DNA from: Membranipora membranacea
Taxonomy: Eukaryota; Bryozoa; Gymnolaemata; Cheilostomatida; Membraniporidae
Assembly: GCA_914767715.1 (NCBI GenBank)
Contig: OU612074.1
Coordinates: forward strand, 10,388,062 to 10,452,061
Direction: 5' to 3'
DNA: 64,000 nt
The notes beneath the pieces were generated by a model, which made no database searches, was not told the DNA's origin, and saw only the letters and a program-made list of their open reading frames with translations. Position numbers and translations under genes: made by a program. Below, in pieces: positions 47,801 through 60,376 of the stretch; the stretch's first letter is position 1, and every line of letters starts with the position of its first letter.

Positions 47801-50800
47801 GATTATCAACTGTACATCATGGAAAAGAGGCAAGGTCAACATACCATAGTCTGTAATTCTCAAGCAACATGGTGCAGTTTTATATTAATAATATTTGGCT
47901 GTTAAACCAACCTTAGCTGGTCAAAAAGTTTGTAATGTTGCTCTATCAGGTTATTTTCAATACAGCTTCTGGAAGATTTAAATGTTCAACTTCTTCCAAT
48001 ATTGTTATATGCACCCTCCTCTGGTTTGACAAAGGCCGTCCCTGAGAATAACTCTCAGTGAATGTCTTTAGTGTAGACTTTCAAAAAATGGTTTCAAAAA
48101 ATGATAGCTAATCAAAAAAAATAGATAGTGAAATAGTTTGACCAATCGTCAAGCAGAACTTCACCTTTATAGTGGAGTTCATTTCAGTTCCGAAACCTGT
48201 TTTGGACATGTAAGTTATACTGCAGACATTATTCTGGTCCAACTTGTATCTTGTGCTTCACATCGGGCAATATCCAATCCCAGAGAGAGTTATAATGGTC
48301 ATTTCGCCTTGTCTGTTGAAATATTTGATATCTAATGGTAGCATATTTTTAGGCCGTGGTTGCTGTAAACATTTTACGTCAATTCGTTTATCTTAAACAT
48401 GCAAGTTGCCATCCTTTGGTCTTAAGTTTGAGGTCAGGACAGATACATTCAAATACTTCTCATTTAATGAACCATGATTCAATCAGTCCCAGCGGACAGG
48501 GTTATTAGAAACTCAAAACCATTTTTATTGAAAACCAATTTTCTTACCAAATGAGAGCTGATAGCAAATTCAAAATTGCAAATTCAATTCAAAAAGTCGA
48601 GGCTATCAATCTGTCAGGGTCTCATCAGCGGCATGGCGATAGATGAGTCCTCCCGGGCTCATAATGCTCTATTAGATGAGTGCAGGCTGTACTGTTAGTG
48701 CTTCTCTTGATGTCATCAAAGTCAGACTTACACCAGATTTCTCACCCCCATCTCTGCTCTCTGCTAATCAACACAACCCTGGAATTATGAGTTACTGCAC
48801 TGGCAACACAGCTAGAAGATATTTAGTCAGTGCAAAGAATATGCTTTCTCCCTCTATGCCCACTCATGTGATATTGGTTCAAGGATGATTGTCCTTGCCA
48901 GTGGCCTGATTAGTACCATATACCCAAGGGATTGAGGAAGGGGGTATGGAGAGGGGGGGGTGTCTCCAGCTGCATTGTAAGCAATGTCAACGGTTACTTA
49001 GATACCTCATTTTATCCCCATTTTGAAGTAACACGCCGGCGTTGTCATGATGGAATAACCAAAGCAATGAAATCATTTTGTCTCCTATGTGAACCGGAAA
49101 TCTACAAAACAAAAGATGACCATACGGAAGCAATATTATAGCTGTTATTAAACAGTTTAATTAATATGATTTTCTAAGTGTGCAAACATTGCATAACTAC
49201 TGCAGAACTAGCTGCCAGACTATGTATTGCTGTGGTCCTTTTGAAGTCTTGTTTTGTTATTTTTTCATTTGGTTCTAACTAAACTCAAGCTACCATTTTC
49301 TCCTCTAGGATATATTGACTAGGTTATATTATAATTCTTAATCTTTGTAGGCGTACAGAGATCAGTTGGGAGGTATATCTCAGAGTCACCTTAATGTGAC
49401 CTCTACAATGAGACGGAGAACGTATAAATCAGCGACAGCTTTCATATACGGTCTACTCGGAGATAGCGTCGACTTTAATTCTCTACATATACGAGAAGCA
49501 GCTAACCCAACATTCTGTGTGCATCCTAAAATTGTGAGTTTATCTGAATCACCATGGTTCCATGCTTCGAATGAGTGGTCCACTCCTATATCTACTGATG
49601 AATGCTTACGATTTCTATGATGAAAAATCATTCCACATATGGAAACATAGTGAATGGTAGTATAAGGGAGATCATGAATGGGTGTTTGGATGTTTGGGGC
49701 GCTTCGTGATGGCGAACCGCCATGGAAATCCAACTAAAGACTGGGTTGAATGTATTCATCCAGATGAACATGCTTACACTAATCACATCCTAGCATTTAG
49801 TAGAGAGTTGCCGTATTATCAGGAAATAAAAAATGAATTTGGGGTATTCTCAAAATTACTACACATTCTTAAAGATATTTTAAGGCTGAAATTTTCTTGG
49901 ATTGTCAGATTTGGACAATCTGCCAAATACTCAGTTATATCGAGCAATAAGAAATCTCATTTTTTACTGCCACACCCTGAACATCTATCTATACCATCCT
50001 TAACTTTTTGAACTCTCATTGGCTCTGTCTGTTAAGTTGACCAGCTGTGTTAACATATCAAACGCTCCAAACGTGTTAGAGCCTTGTGAATTTCCCAAAT
50101 TTCTGAGTTCGCTGCCACTAATACAATGCGCTGCCAGACGAATACAATGTAATATACATGCGCTCTGTCTGTACGCTAACCCACGCCTCACCTTCACATA
50201 TGAGTAAAATACATTTAGTATAGTACATCAGAAAATATTGGACTCTAATCTAACCATACCTGTCTTTGCAAAAATAATATTTGGATACACTTTTCGTGAA
50301 CAGAAAAGGTTGATATCGACCATATGGCGTGTAAATGAGTATCCCACAATGCAATTTTCTGGAATTCCCAGAAACATGAGGCCGATGATAACATATAAGA
50401 GAATAATCTTTCTTGGTATCCAAAGATAAAGTTGAATTGTGGGAAATGCACTTTGCTGCTTCATTCAAGTGATCGGAAAGGAAGACAGCAATGTCATGCC
50501 AATGCCCTCTCTCTCTTCCTTGGTCATGCACAAGTATGATTGTTTAGTTAGTGCTGCATTTTCTGAGCTTATTTCTTCTGCTTATCAGTTTTTCATTTGT
50601 TTTTCCAAATGCTAAAATTGCAGTTGGTTGTTACCTTTTATAACGTGGAAAGTTCCAACTAATTCAAATGGCTCAGTTGGTGAGAGCACAAAGTGTTGAA
50701 GGTCCTGAGTTTGAATAACACCGAATCTTACTTGCCACTAGGGATATGTTGGGCCCCAAGATGCTCTATCTGCCCACAAAGAGCGATTTAGGGCAGTAAT

Positions 50801-53800
50801 TGCAGCCTCCCCCTTTAGGTGACCACTATTCCGCCTCCCATGCTTCAGGATGAGGCTCCTGAATTTTATAATTTAAACAACAGGGAGATGAGTAGATGAG
50901 TAGTGCTCCTCCTTCTGGAAGATTTTCTCGCAGGATAATGCTTCTAACCCTAGCTTTCAACTCTCAATATCTGTAGGCTGATCTTCAGGGCATTCAAGGC
51001 GCCGGGCATGAAGAGAAGGGAAGAGTGGAAGAGCGTTCGAAGAGGGATCTCCCTGAGCAGGTAATTTAAACGATTTCACGATAAACACTTCCCTCAGAAC
51101 TACCATCATATACAAAATTAAAATCGCTTTTATGTTTCAGTTTGTCGTTGAATTGTTGCATACAACCTAATATCTCTTCTGAGCATTGGAACTACAACCA
51201 GTTTTTATCTTGGCACTGCATGCTTTTTCAAAACGAGTCCTTGCCTGCTAAGTGAGCGTTTTGTAACATTCCAAATCATGACATTAATAAATATAGGCTG
51301 GACTCAAGTGTGGCTAGTCTGGGGATCACTATAGCAATTGCAAATATCGAGTATTGCTATTCCAACATGAGTGAAACGGTAAAATATTTCTCCTGCGCAG
51401 ACTTTCCTTCCCTAGGGTACCAATAAATGCAGTTGGCTCTGACAGACATTTGAATCCTGTCAGAATTTGCCAGCTTAGTTCAAGGAAATAGTTGCAAGTT
51501 AAACACTTCCACGTTTGACTGACAACCAGAGTCAGCTGTACAGAAAGCATCAAATGCTGCCACTCAGTGCATGTTGGTTGATAGGCAGCGTTTGTGTCAG
51601 TAAAATACTCGGAATATTTGAATATGCTGCCGTAATCCACTGACAGCAACAAACAATGAACATACATAACGTCTGCTGTTACAGCAGTGCGAGGCTGACA
51701 CATGCCAAACCTGGGGAGTATTGAGTAATATCTTAAAGCTCCAATGAAGCTCAATAGATTTTCACATGCAGTGAGTTCTTGGAATTTCCAATTGAAATGT
51801 TAAGTGAAATTTTTCTCAAAGCATGTATATGGTAACATATATTTAACCCCTGTTTCGGTTCTTAGAATTGAGTATCTCAATAGCTTCATATGACAGTAGT
51901 TTTAAATTATATTTAGTTTCTTACTGAGAAATACAACTTTTAGGTTTCGATATCATATTTTGACAGCATTTCATCATCTTATCAGAGCCAATACAGCTAT
52001 GTGAATCTAACTATAACTTTTTATTTATTCCAGTATTCGCCGTGTTATTGTGAAAAAATTCAATCGCTGATGAAGCAAGGAGAGACAAATCTCAGAACAC
52101 CCAAAGAAGATGAGGATTATCTAGAATTCAAAAATACCGTGTTGGACATGCTAAACATGAAAAATAAATATAAAGTCAGGTCGTATTACCCGTGGAAGAC
52201 GGCGCATGATCTGTACATGTCTCGGCTCTGTCGTAAAGAGCCGCTACCATGTAATAAGAAAGTATGCTTCACAGGTAAGGCTTTGTTTAAAGTATCCCAA
52301 AATGCAATTTTCTTGAATTTCAAGGAAGAACAGAAAAATATTGGTCAGTTTGTGGGTCAGTCTAATGAAATTAAAAATCAAACTCATTACTCTATATCAT
52401 AATAATGTTTTAATGTAAATAGAAATAGCTTTGCCTTGTTGGAGATTCTCGTGCCGATACGGAATGCCAACCTGATTCCAGGGGATTCCTTGCCATGGGT
52501 GCATTCTGTGAATGCTGCTAAAAGCTATGTGCTGGTTTCGGCACGTCCATATTTGGGATAGATGTTCAAAGTCTTAGATATCTTGATTTCCTTTTCTGAA
52601 ATTTATGTTCTCTCTGCCTCATAAAATTGTTCGATTGGCTTCAGTTACTAGTTGTATTTAGGGTGGTAGAAGCTCCCTAGCAATTTGATGTGCTAACTCT
52701 TGCTTGATTTCTCGTTTATCTGAATATTTATGAATTAATTTCTCACTGTAGAATCTCAGGCTGATCTGAACTGGCGTAGCCTCAGTACCTATTTTGCTTC
52801 CATGTCAAACGAACCATATATGATAAAAGCATCCAAACTCTCAGTATTCTATTTTCTGCAGGTGAGTGTTATTTAGTGGTTAAAAAAAATTGAGTTGCCA
52901 CAGCAAATAGGGAGCAAACATGAATACACAGCATATCATGTTGAAAGAACCTAAAAAATAAAATAAACGCTAAACCCCGTTTGTAATGGTTTGAATTGAA
53001 ACCAACCTTTGTGCCTATACCGTCAATAAGGTACTACCTGGATACTGAATTATGTTGCTATCGGTATTTATTTTAAGTAGCGGAGTTGTGCCCCCTTACT
53101 TTAACTTATTCTTGTACAAAGGAATCACAATAGTAATTTTGGTCACTAACTTCATAAGTTATGTTTACCTCTGCAGATGTGCAGATGCAATAATAACAAC
53201 AAACATAGTTTTCATTATTTCCCCTTGCCAATGGAGGAGGTCTAGCATTTTATATTGGGAATGGGCACCAACCAATATTATTAACACATCAACTAGCTTT
53301 TCGGATGTGGTGTTTTGTATGTCTGCAATCGGAATTTGGGCTGCAGCAAATCGTTTTTTTTTTTGTCGCTTCTTACCAACGATAACTAACAGTCTAGTGT
53401 TGGCACAGAATTTACAGCTAACATGCCCTCCCTATCAGCATCATGATTATGACTTATGGTAATGTTCGTGGTGGCTATAATTGAATTTAGTAAAATTTGT
53501 AATTTTTGTCTATAACCAATTTAAACCTGAGATATTATTCCTGTAGAAGCTTGAGAGATGCTGAGGTGAGTGCAACCTTTAGACTTGTTTCATTCAAAAC
53601 TTGCAACATGAAAATGTCTGAAAGAGCACTAGGGTGTCAAGGCCTGATCTGGGTGATTTAATTCTAGTGTTGCTGGTTCTCGTTCAATCAGCCTCACACT
53701 TGACGATTTTGTCTGGAATTGTGTTTCTTCTCTGTAACTTTTTGGACAGTCGGAGGGATATATAAAAAGGTGGCTCATTGATCTTGTCTATAACGTTGTC

Positions 53801-55632
53801 CTGTGTTGGACGCCAGGTTGGGCGTCGGGTTTGTCATGGGATTATGTCTTACTTGGGTGATTTAAAGAAGATCATTACGATTGAGATTCCGACTGAAAAC
53901 TCCCAGTTCCAGTAACAGTTGCAGCTATCACTCTTTCCTTCTTTCTGTCAAGACTGCATACCTATGCCTAAATGTGCAATCCATGCTGTGGATCTAAACT
54001 GACCAATCAAATTGCTCACTTTCGAGTGTACCCAGTTGTTATTGAGCATGTTTATCATTCCCACAATGCAGCTGTAGCCTGGAAGTTCTAGGGAGACCAG
54101 TCTTAGCTATTCACAGTCACCTTTTGCAGGAAAAGACACTTATGTATTATTTTTGAGATGATCTTAACAGAATGTGCGAAGAATGCTCCGTATTTTGTCG
54201 GAATGAAGCCAAGGTGTTGTTACTTGAAGATATCAACACCATGGCCATGTTTGAGCCCCTATCCAACAGCCCCCCCCCCCCGGCCATGTACTCAGCTGAT
54301 GTTTTAATTTTCACTCAAATGGATTGAAATCAGTGAACACCATCCAGATCATCCCATATCAGGGTAACCCTCAGGAATGGGTAATCAAAACTACATCCAC
54401 TCCTTGATGTGGTAGAGGTTTAGACTTGATCCAATATCCTCTTGTGCTAAGTAGTTCCAATGGTACTCTGGTCTCTCAGAATAAATGTTATTCATATTCA
54501 TATTATATTTATGTGCCAATTATCTCTTTACAGGAGATGATACACAGACTGTTGAAGCATGCTTCCACGCCGGCTGATAAAGTCAGCAGTATGGCCGATA
54601 AGTTTACTTTGTACTCGGGACATGATAATACTCTCACTCCTTTACTGTTAGCTCTGGGTATGAAGATAGAACACTGGCCGCCATTCGCTTCCAGGTAAGA
54701 TATAAAAAACTATAGAGAAAACCGCAGAGAAAACCATCGTTAAAGACTACCCAAAGACTATAAGATACATTGGTCTTTGGGTGGTTCTTTAACTGTCCAA
54801 TATATGTGGGAAAACTAGCAGGAGATGTTTGAAAACTGTGGGGAAAAGAGTAATATCAAAGCCAAACCAATAGCACCCCACAGCAGTATGTTGAGCTACT
54901 ATAATTCTGACTCTAAGAACTTGACTATGCGAGATGAATTTTATATTAGTTACACTTATAGACTTAATATACTATAGTATATTAAGTCTATGGTTACATT
55001 GGTAGCACCAGATTTGGCTCTTTGCCACTCGCAAGTATTAGTAACTGTAAGTCTGAATCCCATGTGCCATCAACTTTGGTCTTAATGAACCATAAACATG
55101 TATATAATAATATATTTTATGTTATATATTATGTATACATAATATTATATATGATTTATGTTATATAAAATTATATATAATAAAATACAATATATATATA
55201 AAGATACAATATTTAAATAATATGTAAACTTACATTTTATTAGACCAGACTATGTATTAATGCTAAAACATCTCTCCACAACCGTCTGGGAAATTAGACT
55301 GAATGAGCTTTTAAATTACCCTAATGAACAACGAATGTATTTGTGTGTTTTTCAGGCTAGTAATAGAACTATATAGGCCTAAATCCGGCTCAACCTCACC
55401 TAAAGATCACATATTCAAGCTCATATTTAATGGAGAGGACATTACAAGAAAACTAAAGTTCTGTCGTACCAGAGTCGGCTGGTCTAAGACAGGATGCTCT
55501 CTTACAGATTTATCTAACTTTCACAATAGTATACTTCCTAATATGGGCGAGTTTACCTACCGGCAAGCCTGTAAGGTAGAGAAGAGAGAAGACAACAAGG
55601 GACAAGGCAAGACAAGGAGCAAGGAGTCGTAA
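44868..55632 (+). CDS. PXYLP1: Type II membrane histidine acid phosphatase, 2-phosphoxylose phosphatase-like (544 aa)
   Basis: Nine exons: 44,868-45,129; 46,166-46,336; 47,387-47,532; 49,351-49,533; 50,977-51,060; 52,034-52,274; 52,752-52,861; 54,534-54,694; 55,356-55,632. All phases close to 1635 nt. Residues ~15-31 are a hydrophobic signal anchor after a basic N-terminus (K-R-F-M-W-R-K-G), as in Golgi type II enzymes. Residues 104-110, R-H-G-N-R-L-P, are the histidine acid phosphatase nucleophile motif. S-G-H-D (427-430) supplies the catalytic HD pair. L-T-Q-I-G-V-E-Q-Q-L-Q-N-G follows the family's helix. PXYLP1 removes phosphate from 2-phosphoxylose in the glycosaminoglycan linker, allowing chain growth. 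Assignment over other histidine acid phosphatases (lysosomal or prostatic type) rests on the type II anchor and overall resemblance. The K/R-rich C-terminal tail (K-V-E-K-R-E-D-N-K) looks lineage-specific. A 5'-UTR acceptor (ccttgtag, 44,824) may precede the ATG. Confidence 0.85.
45604..45987. mobile_element. TTAA-flanked MITE, PXYLP1 intron 1
   Basis: The element 45,608-45,983 (376 bp) starts AGGGCAACCAAGGTTTC and ends with its inverse (GAAACCTTGGTTGCCCT). TTAA lies at both ends (45,604-45,607 and 45,984-45,987), the target site used by piggyBac-type transposases. No coding capacity. Confidence 0.8.
47141..47345. repeat. AT-rich tandem repeat in PXYLP1 intron 2
   Basis: Irregular units of tatatattatatatgt and variants, ending ~40 bp before exon 3. 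Confidence 0.85.
47625..47745. mobile_element. Fragment of MITE family A, PXYLP1 intron 3
   Basis: Inverse match to TRIM intron 6: ttcaatgctcacttggcattcattattgatggtgg here corresponds to the complement of the caccatcaataatt...gcattgaa stretch at about 20,037-20,072. It is followed by ctgactataac and gtctttaa as in the TRIM intron. Confidence 0.5.
49189..49255. mobile_element. Solo end of MITE family A, PXYLP1 intron 3
   Basis: gcataactactgcagaactagctgccagactatgt...gaagtcttg matches the right end of the intron 3 element of the TRIM genes (17,890-17,949). No partner end was found nearby. Confidence 0.5.
54740..54792. repeat. Hairpin resembling a joined pair of MITE ends
   Basis: TTAAAGACTACCCAAAGAC (54,740-54,758) and GTCTTTGGGTGGTTCTTTAA (54,773-54,792) are near-perfect inverse copies with a 14-nt loop. 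The arm resembles the gtctttgggtagtctttaa end at about 47,727. Confidence 0.6.
55101..55230. repeat. AT-rich simple repeat in PXYLP1 intron 8
   Basis: Degenerate tatata / taatat sequence without other features. Confidence 0.8.
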
Positions 55633-57390
55633 CCTCTTTCATAGCCCGAGTGTTAGACGCCTAGGGTTCGCTACTTTGCTGTGATGAAGGAACTTACCGT
55701 CGAATCGTTACTGGGCACATTCTGATTGCATATCGATATGTAATCAGAATGCTCTAAAGGCTAGAATTCATAGCATCGGTGCTTTATGTGATTTCTTGGC
55801 CTGAGAGTAAGCTTCCTAGGGGTCGCTACCAGGCCAGGATGTAGGTACTGTACATTCATTACTAGACTCACTAAGAATTTTCTAAAGACAAAGAGTCATA
55901 ACCTTGGTGCTTTGGTTTTGTCTGCTAACCGCCACGCGCAATATGTCATATTGCTTGCCCATATCATTTTGTTAGGATGTTAGCTTTGACTCTCAGGCTA
56001 AAAAGAATATGTATGATTTTGATACACTATTTTAAATTCGCATTTCATGTCTTTGGCATATTTTTCTATGTAATATTGTATTTGTTATGTCTCAACCAGC
56101 TGCTTTGGTCAGATGACGTATCCTATGCGATTCCTGTCTACACAAGCTCCTGTAGGGGTCTCCATAACCGCTCCAAACCTCAGTCTATTATGGCGCAAAG
56201 GAACAACTATTATTTCGGATGTTATTTTATCATTTTTCGATTCCATTTCCCAGTTGTCATTCCTTCATTTTTTCCATAATCAAATTATGAATTCGATGTT
56301 CTACCATATAAGATTGAGATGCCGTGCAGGCATGCTCTAGCCAATATTTTATTATTTACATTTAATATTTCCTTTATATTGACGCCATAGTAACAGTTAT
56401 GGTGAGATATTGTGCTTGGTCCTGTTAAGTTTTACCAAAGATTGTAGCCAGTAAAATAAAGTTGTCTTATTGCCTAGAACTTTTTTTTATAATTATGAAT
56501 TAGTTAAACTCATTTTGGCTTGGTCAGGGCTTCGCTTGAGGGCTCATACAGCCACAAGTGAACCTTCAGTCATTCCAGTCGAAAACTGTTCGAGTCTTTA
56601 AGCTAGTTGTGGCTTATTTCTGTTGCCGTGAGGTCCGTGCATAAATAACTTCAGTTTTTTACAAATGTTGAAGAATTTACCGCGCTGTCAAAAATGAACG
56701 CTCCTTGCTGAAGTGGTCCAAGTTTAACTTAGCTTAATGGCAGATAGCTTCTATGATAGGCATTGTCACAGTTTCTCAAACCAGAATGAGTAGGCTTGAC
56801 AAAAGCGCTGCTAACACATTTTATTTACAGACTGAGTCAGCGCACTGCATACTGAGTCCATACAACACCAGCTGGTTAGGAAAAAAAATGAGGTCTTGAT
56901 TCAAAGGATGTAGGAAACAGATATTTAACCTAATGGCCTCATTAATAGTTAATCTCAAGGGAACAAACAATATTATTAACTTTTAATATCCGGGCCACTT
57001 TCTATATTGAGCTAAGACGCTGTCAGAAATAGTTAAAAAGAAAACAATGCCTACAGCATTACACAGGACAACTGGAAATTAAAACTGACGTCACATGGGT
57101 ATACTATCGCCTTGGATTATTTTTTTGCTAAATTTCACATCGCACATTTTATATTGTGAACTGAACTCTTGATTTTAGGTCTAAGTTTAATGATTGTGGG
57201 CGGTCATTACGAAATCAAATGGACTGACTTGGCCTAAGCCTCAGGCTTAATTAAATTTAATTATTTGATGCTGCAAACCCATATTATATGATAAAAATGG
57301 ACATGACAATTATAAATATGACCCTTGAGGAGTAAAGTTTTCACTCTAAATTCTCACCCTAGCTGAATTCGATACTAGCTCACATAGAGC
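55633..57390. other. PXYLP1 3' UTR and intergenic sequence
   Basis: The first AATAAA with a T-rich downstream element is at 56,455-56,460, implying a 3' UTR of ~820 nt. The short open frames in this stretch lack family resemblance and splice context. No other features seen to 57,390. Confidence 0.5.
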
Positions 57391-57650
57391 GGGGGCGCGG
57401 CACAATGGGTAAGGTATGGGTCTTTTAATCGAGAGGTCTTGTGTTTGATTTCCAGCGGGTAACTGTGTTGTCAGGAAGAGCATCCAACCTTAAATGCTCA
57501 TGTGCCCCATCAGGATCCAGTCCGCAGACGCGTACTGATACCGAAAAAAAACACGAAACAAGCGACATCAAGGTTTCTCACACGGTATCACAGGGTATCG
57601 AGACTATAAATGGAAGTGGGTTTAACATACAGCCACCCTAAATTTAACTG
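57391..57650 (+). repeat. tRNA-derived SINE
   Basis: The head has a box A-like GCGGCACAATGGGTAAGG (57,397-57,414) and a decayed box B (GTGTTTGATTTCC, 57,441-57,453). It is followed by tgtcaggaagagcatccaacc, a central motif typical of tRNA-SINE bodies, and an A-rich stretch near 57,543. Mutated promoter boxes imply an inactive copy. Confidence 0.6.
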
Positions 57651-58935
57651 AACTAAACTCTAGCTAACATCTATTCCTCCATGTTACTTGTAATCTTAAA
57701 GCGTTGAAAATGAATGATCATCTACATGGTTTGAAATACAACACTTCAACCCTCGATAATTTGTTTGACCAATGGGAACGGCTGAAATTCGAATTTCTAC
57801 AGTTATTTTCAGAAGAATCTGATCCATGATGATCTTTTGATGCAAATACTATGTAACATTACGTCATTTGGTGTCGAATAAAATATATGCTTTGAATAGT
57901 GCAGTGGTATAACCATGCGGTGCTTATCAAATTTCTGAGGTATCGAGATCTGTAAGGCGACACCGCGTTATCCAGGTAATGCATGCTGCACTCAATGACT
58001 TCTCGCTTTCATGTCACAGTTTTTGGTGAGGCATGTTATACATTTACATGCAGTCCGACTTTGAACTGGTTAACCACGTACCCTACAGAAGTAAATTATC
58101 TGGTGGACGGATAGTTTGACTTTTTTTGCACAGGCTTGTAACAGCGAGACTTATGTCTCCTAGCATTACATTATATGAATTATACAAACCTGATGTAACA
58201 AAAATTTATCTTAGCTTATATCAAGTCACCCCTAACTAGCCAAATTAAACTGTAGCTAATATTCACTACGCTTTAGAGAGTGTGTTGTGCTGTGCTGTTC
58301 ATTTTTTCCTCTTAATCGGTTGTTTTGCTCTCAGGATTAGTGGAATTCTCATGGCACATTGTAAGGCAGAGACTTGGACAAAGATTGTCTCATTTCGTTC
58401 AGGAAATAATCTCATTTTATGGCATAGATTTGGCAGGAATTCGGCAATGGTTTGGCTTAGGACAAAGGGATATTTTTAATTTTGTGGTTTGATCCATACT
58501 ATTGTTGATTGTTTATGAATGGTGTTGCATTGTTATAATCTATCTCAGCAAAAAAACCCTAGCACTGTTTAATAAAAAAAACAGAAATCGTCAATTGAGA
58601 CGCTTCAGCCCATTTCCTGTTGACATTTACCAAAAAAATAATTGATGGAAAAATCAGAAAATTTGGTTCATCAAAGGAAATGCCTACTCAGCAATTAGAC
58701 AATTAAATACTATGAGTGCTTAACATGCGTTGCCTCTGTTTTCTAGTGCTGTCAAAATAAAAAAAGGAGAGCACACTGTCAAACTATCATGATAGGTATA
58801 TCATAGTCTGAGGCCCCCAGACTCTTGCTCCCCTCTTGACAACCCCCCTTCTTGGATAATAATTATCCAGCTTATAACTAAGTCGAATCTAAATTATTTT
58901 GATCAGCGATAATATGGAGCATAGATACCAGTATT
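57651..58935. other. Unannotated intergenic sequence
   Basis: Nothing coding recognised. A 17-bp palindrome (TGGATAATAATTATCCA) lies near 58,853. Confidence 0.5.
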
Positions 58936-59068
58936 TAGAAAGGTTTTTGGATCTAAAATGATATAAATTAAATCTTGAACGAAAAAAACAGTAGGGAAAT
59001 TGTGTTCGTTATTAATGATACAAGTATTTAGAGAGGTTTTTTAATCTAGAATTACATAAATCAAAACA
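58936..59068. repeat. Imperfect tandem repeat interrupted by a MITE
   Basis: The unit beginning gatac-agtatttaga-aggttttt (58,926) recurs at about 59,017. The end of the second unit (acaatagggaaattgt) appears only after the MITE, from about 59,648. Confidence 0.7.
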
Positions 59069-59641
59069 TTAAAGGGCAACCAGGGTTTCAAATAACTCCT
59101 CATTTGTTCTCATTGATTAATAACAGATTGCACCTTCTGCATAGGGAAAAAGACAAAATCTAATTCGGATGATTATTCAGCCAGAATTCTTGTGAAACAT
59201 TTGATCCATCTGGTACTGAAACTCAGCTTAAATAGAATCCCACAGAGCAGTTTCCTGTTCCTGTTATTATTTAGCCTGTGCTCTATCATCATTACAGCAA
59301 TATCGTGGGACGTTGATGTTTTGATGATTGTTTATTTAGACATTTCCGGTATCACTCCTAAAAAGGTTGACAAAATTGAAATGTTTACATAAAAATTGAT
59401 GGAAAAATATTGCACTAGTTGGAAAAATCTCATATAGAATTCAAAAAAGCTGTTCTGCCGTTTGACAGTGCGGCATTTGCTGGGTCGGTATCCTGGGACC
59501 TCCCCTAAACTGAAGTGTTACCCAGCTTAGAGTCAGCAACTACTTTGAGTTTTGCATGGCGTACTGCACAAAGCTGATGCTGCCTAGCACATTATTTACT
59601 ACCCATTAATGTATTGCTGCGAAACATTGGTTGCCCTTTAA
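59069..59641. mobile_element. TTAA-flanked MITE, second copy (inverted, with internal insertion)
   Basis: The element 59,073-59,637 (565 bp) has the same AGGGCAACC / GGTTGCCCT ends and TTAA flanks as 45,604-45,987 but runs in the opposite direction. It has ~188 extra bases (about 59,301-59,490) flanked by TATC-TGGGAC direct repeats. The host tandem repeat shows the pre-insertion sequence with a single TTAA-like site. Confidence 0.8.
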
Positions 59642-59859
59642 TGTAAAAACAATAGGGAAATTGTCATTGTCAATCATTCTGTTTTGGCAAAATTTGGCCA
59701 ATCAGCATTGTGGCAACTTGAAATTTCAATTCTCTCCCTTATTAGCAATAAATGCAAATTCAAATTCTATTCAGAGTAACTGCTTGTCATTGGCTAAAAG
59801 TAAAGTAAGTTCTTTATATTCTACCAGGTGCATGATAATAAGCTCACACGCTCAACTAG

Positions 59860-59892
59860 CCAATCAGGTGGCTTTCTCTAATCTTATATAAA
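59860..59892 (+). promoter_or_regulatory. CCAAT/TATA core promoter
   Basis: CCAAT at 59,860-59,864 and TATATAAA at 59,885-59,892, with a further CCAAT near 59,697 and an inverted ATTGG near 59,787. Transcription would start near 59,915-59,925, upstream of the signal-peptide exon at 60,253. Confidence 0.65.
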
Positions 59893-60252
59893 GGGCCTGC
59901 AAAGCTGTGAATTTAATTTATTGAATAATTGGCAACTTGCGCACACCTTGATACGAACACAGATGCTGGAGGATTATTAACAGTTTACATTGACATAAGC
60001 ACCGCAACAATCCCGCTAATCTCAAACCACAGGAAACCTAGCTTATCCAGAGGATTTCAACTTTACTATCACGCTAGTAAAGAGTATCATTTTCTGCTGC
60101 AGATTTACCAAGAGCTTAGGAGGGAGATTTCCGTGTTTTTTTTAGAAATTGTTGAAACTATTGCTCCTATCATAACGTGGCAAAACATACTTTTTGGAGC
60201 AGCCTTTGCTTCAGCTTGGCAACTTGACTGACTACTTATATTTATCAGCAAA

Positions 60253-60376
60253 ATGGAGATGTTCTCGTTATTACTGTTAACATTATTTGGATATGCTGCC
60301 GTTGCCGTTCCTGTCAGGGACTCGATTCCACTGATCGAAGATCGCAAACTCGTCTCGTCCTACTCTACCAATGTTG
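60253..60376 (+). CDS. First coding exon of a secreted or membrane protein (partial)
   Basis: The ATG is in good context (aaaATGG). It opens a classic signal peptide (M-E-M-F-S-L-L-L-L-T-L-F-G-Y-A-A-V-A, predicted cleavage before or near V-P-V-R-D) followed by S-I-P-L-I-E-D-R-K-L-V-S-S-Y-S-T-N-V. The frame meets a strong phase-1 donor (gtaaga, from 60,377). If unspliced it would run on into intron-like sequence to 60,474. The TATA promoter lies ~360 bp upstream, and the 5' leader contains at least one short upstream open frame. The family cannot be told from 41 residues. No continuing exon was recognised in the remaining 3.6 kb. Confidence 0.6.

Noticed and set aside
50228-50531. Overlapping minus-strand frames in a PXYLP1 intron
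   Set aside because: No family resemblance or splice context. Part of the sequence (agtatcccacaatgcaatttt) is a small repeat also seen near 52,290.
53052-53462. A 136-codon hydrophobic open frame in PXYLP1 intron 7
   Set aside because: It lies in an intron that splices phase 0 to phase 0 without it and shows no recognisable domain.
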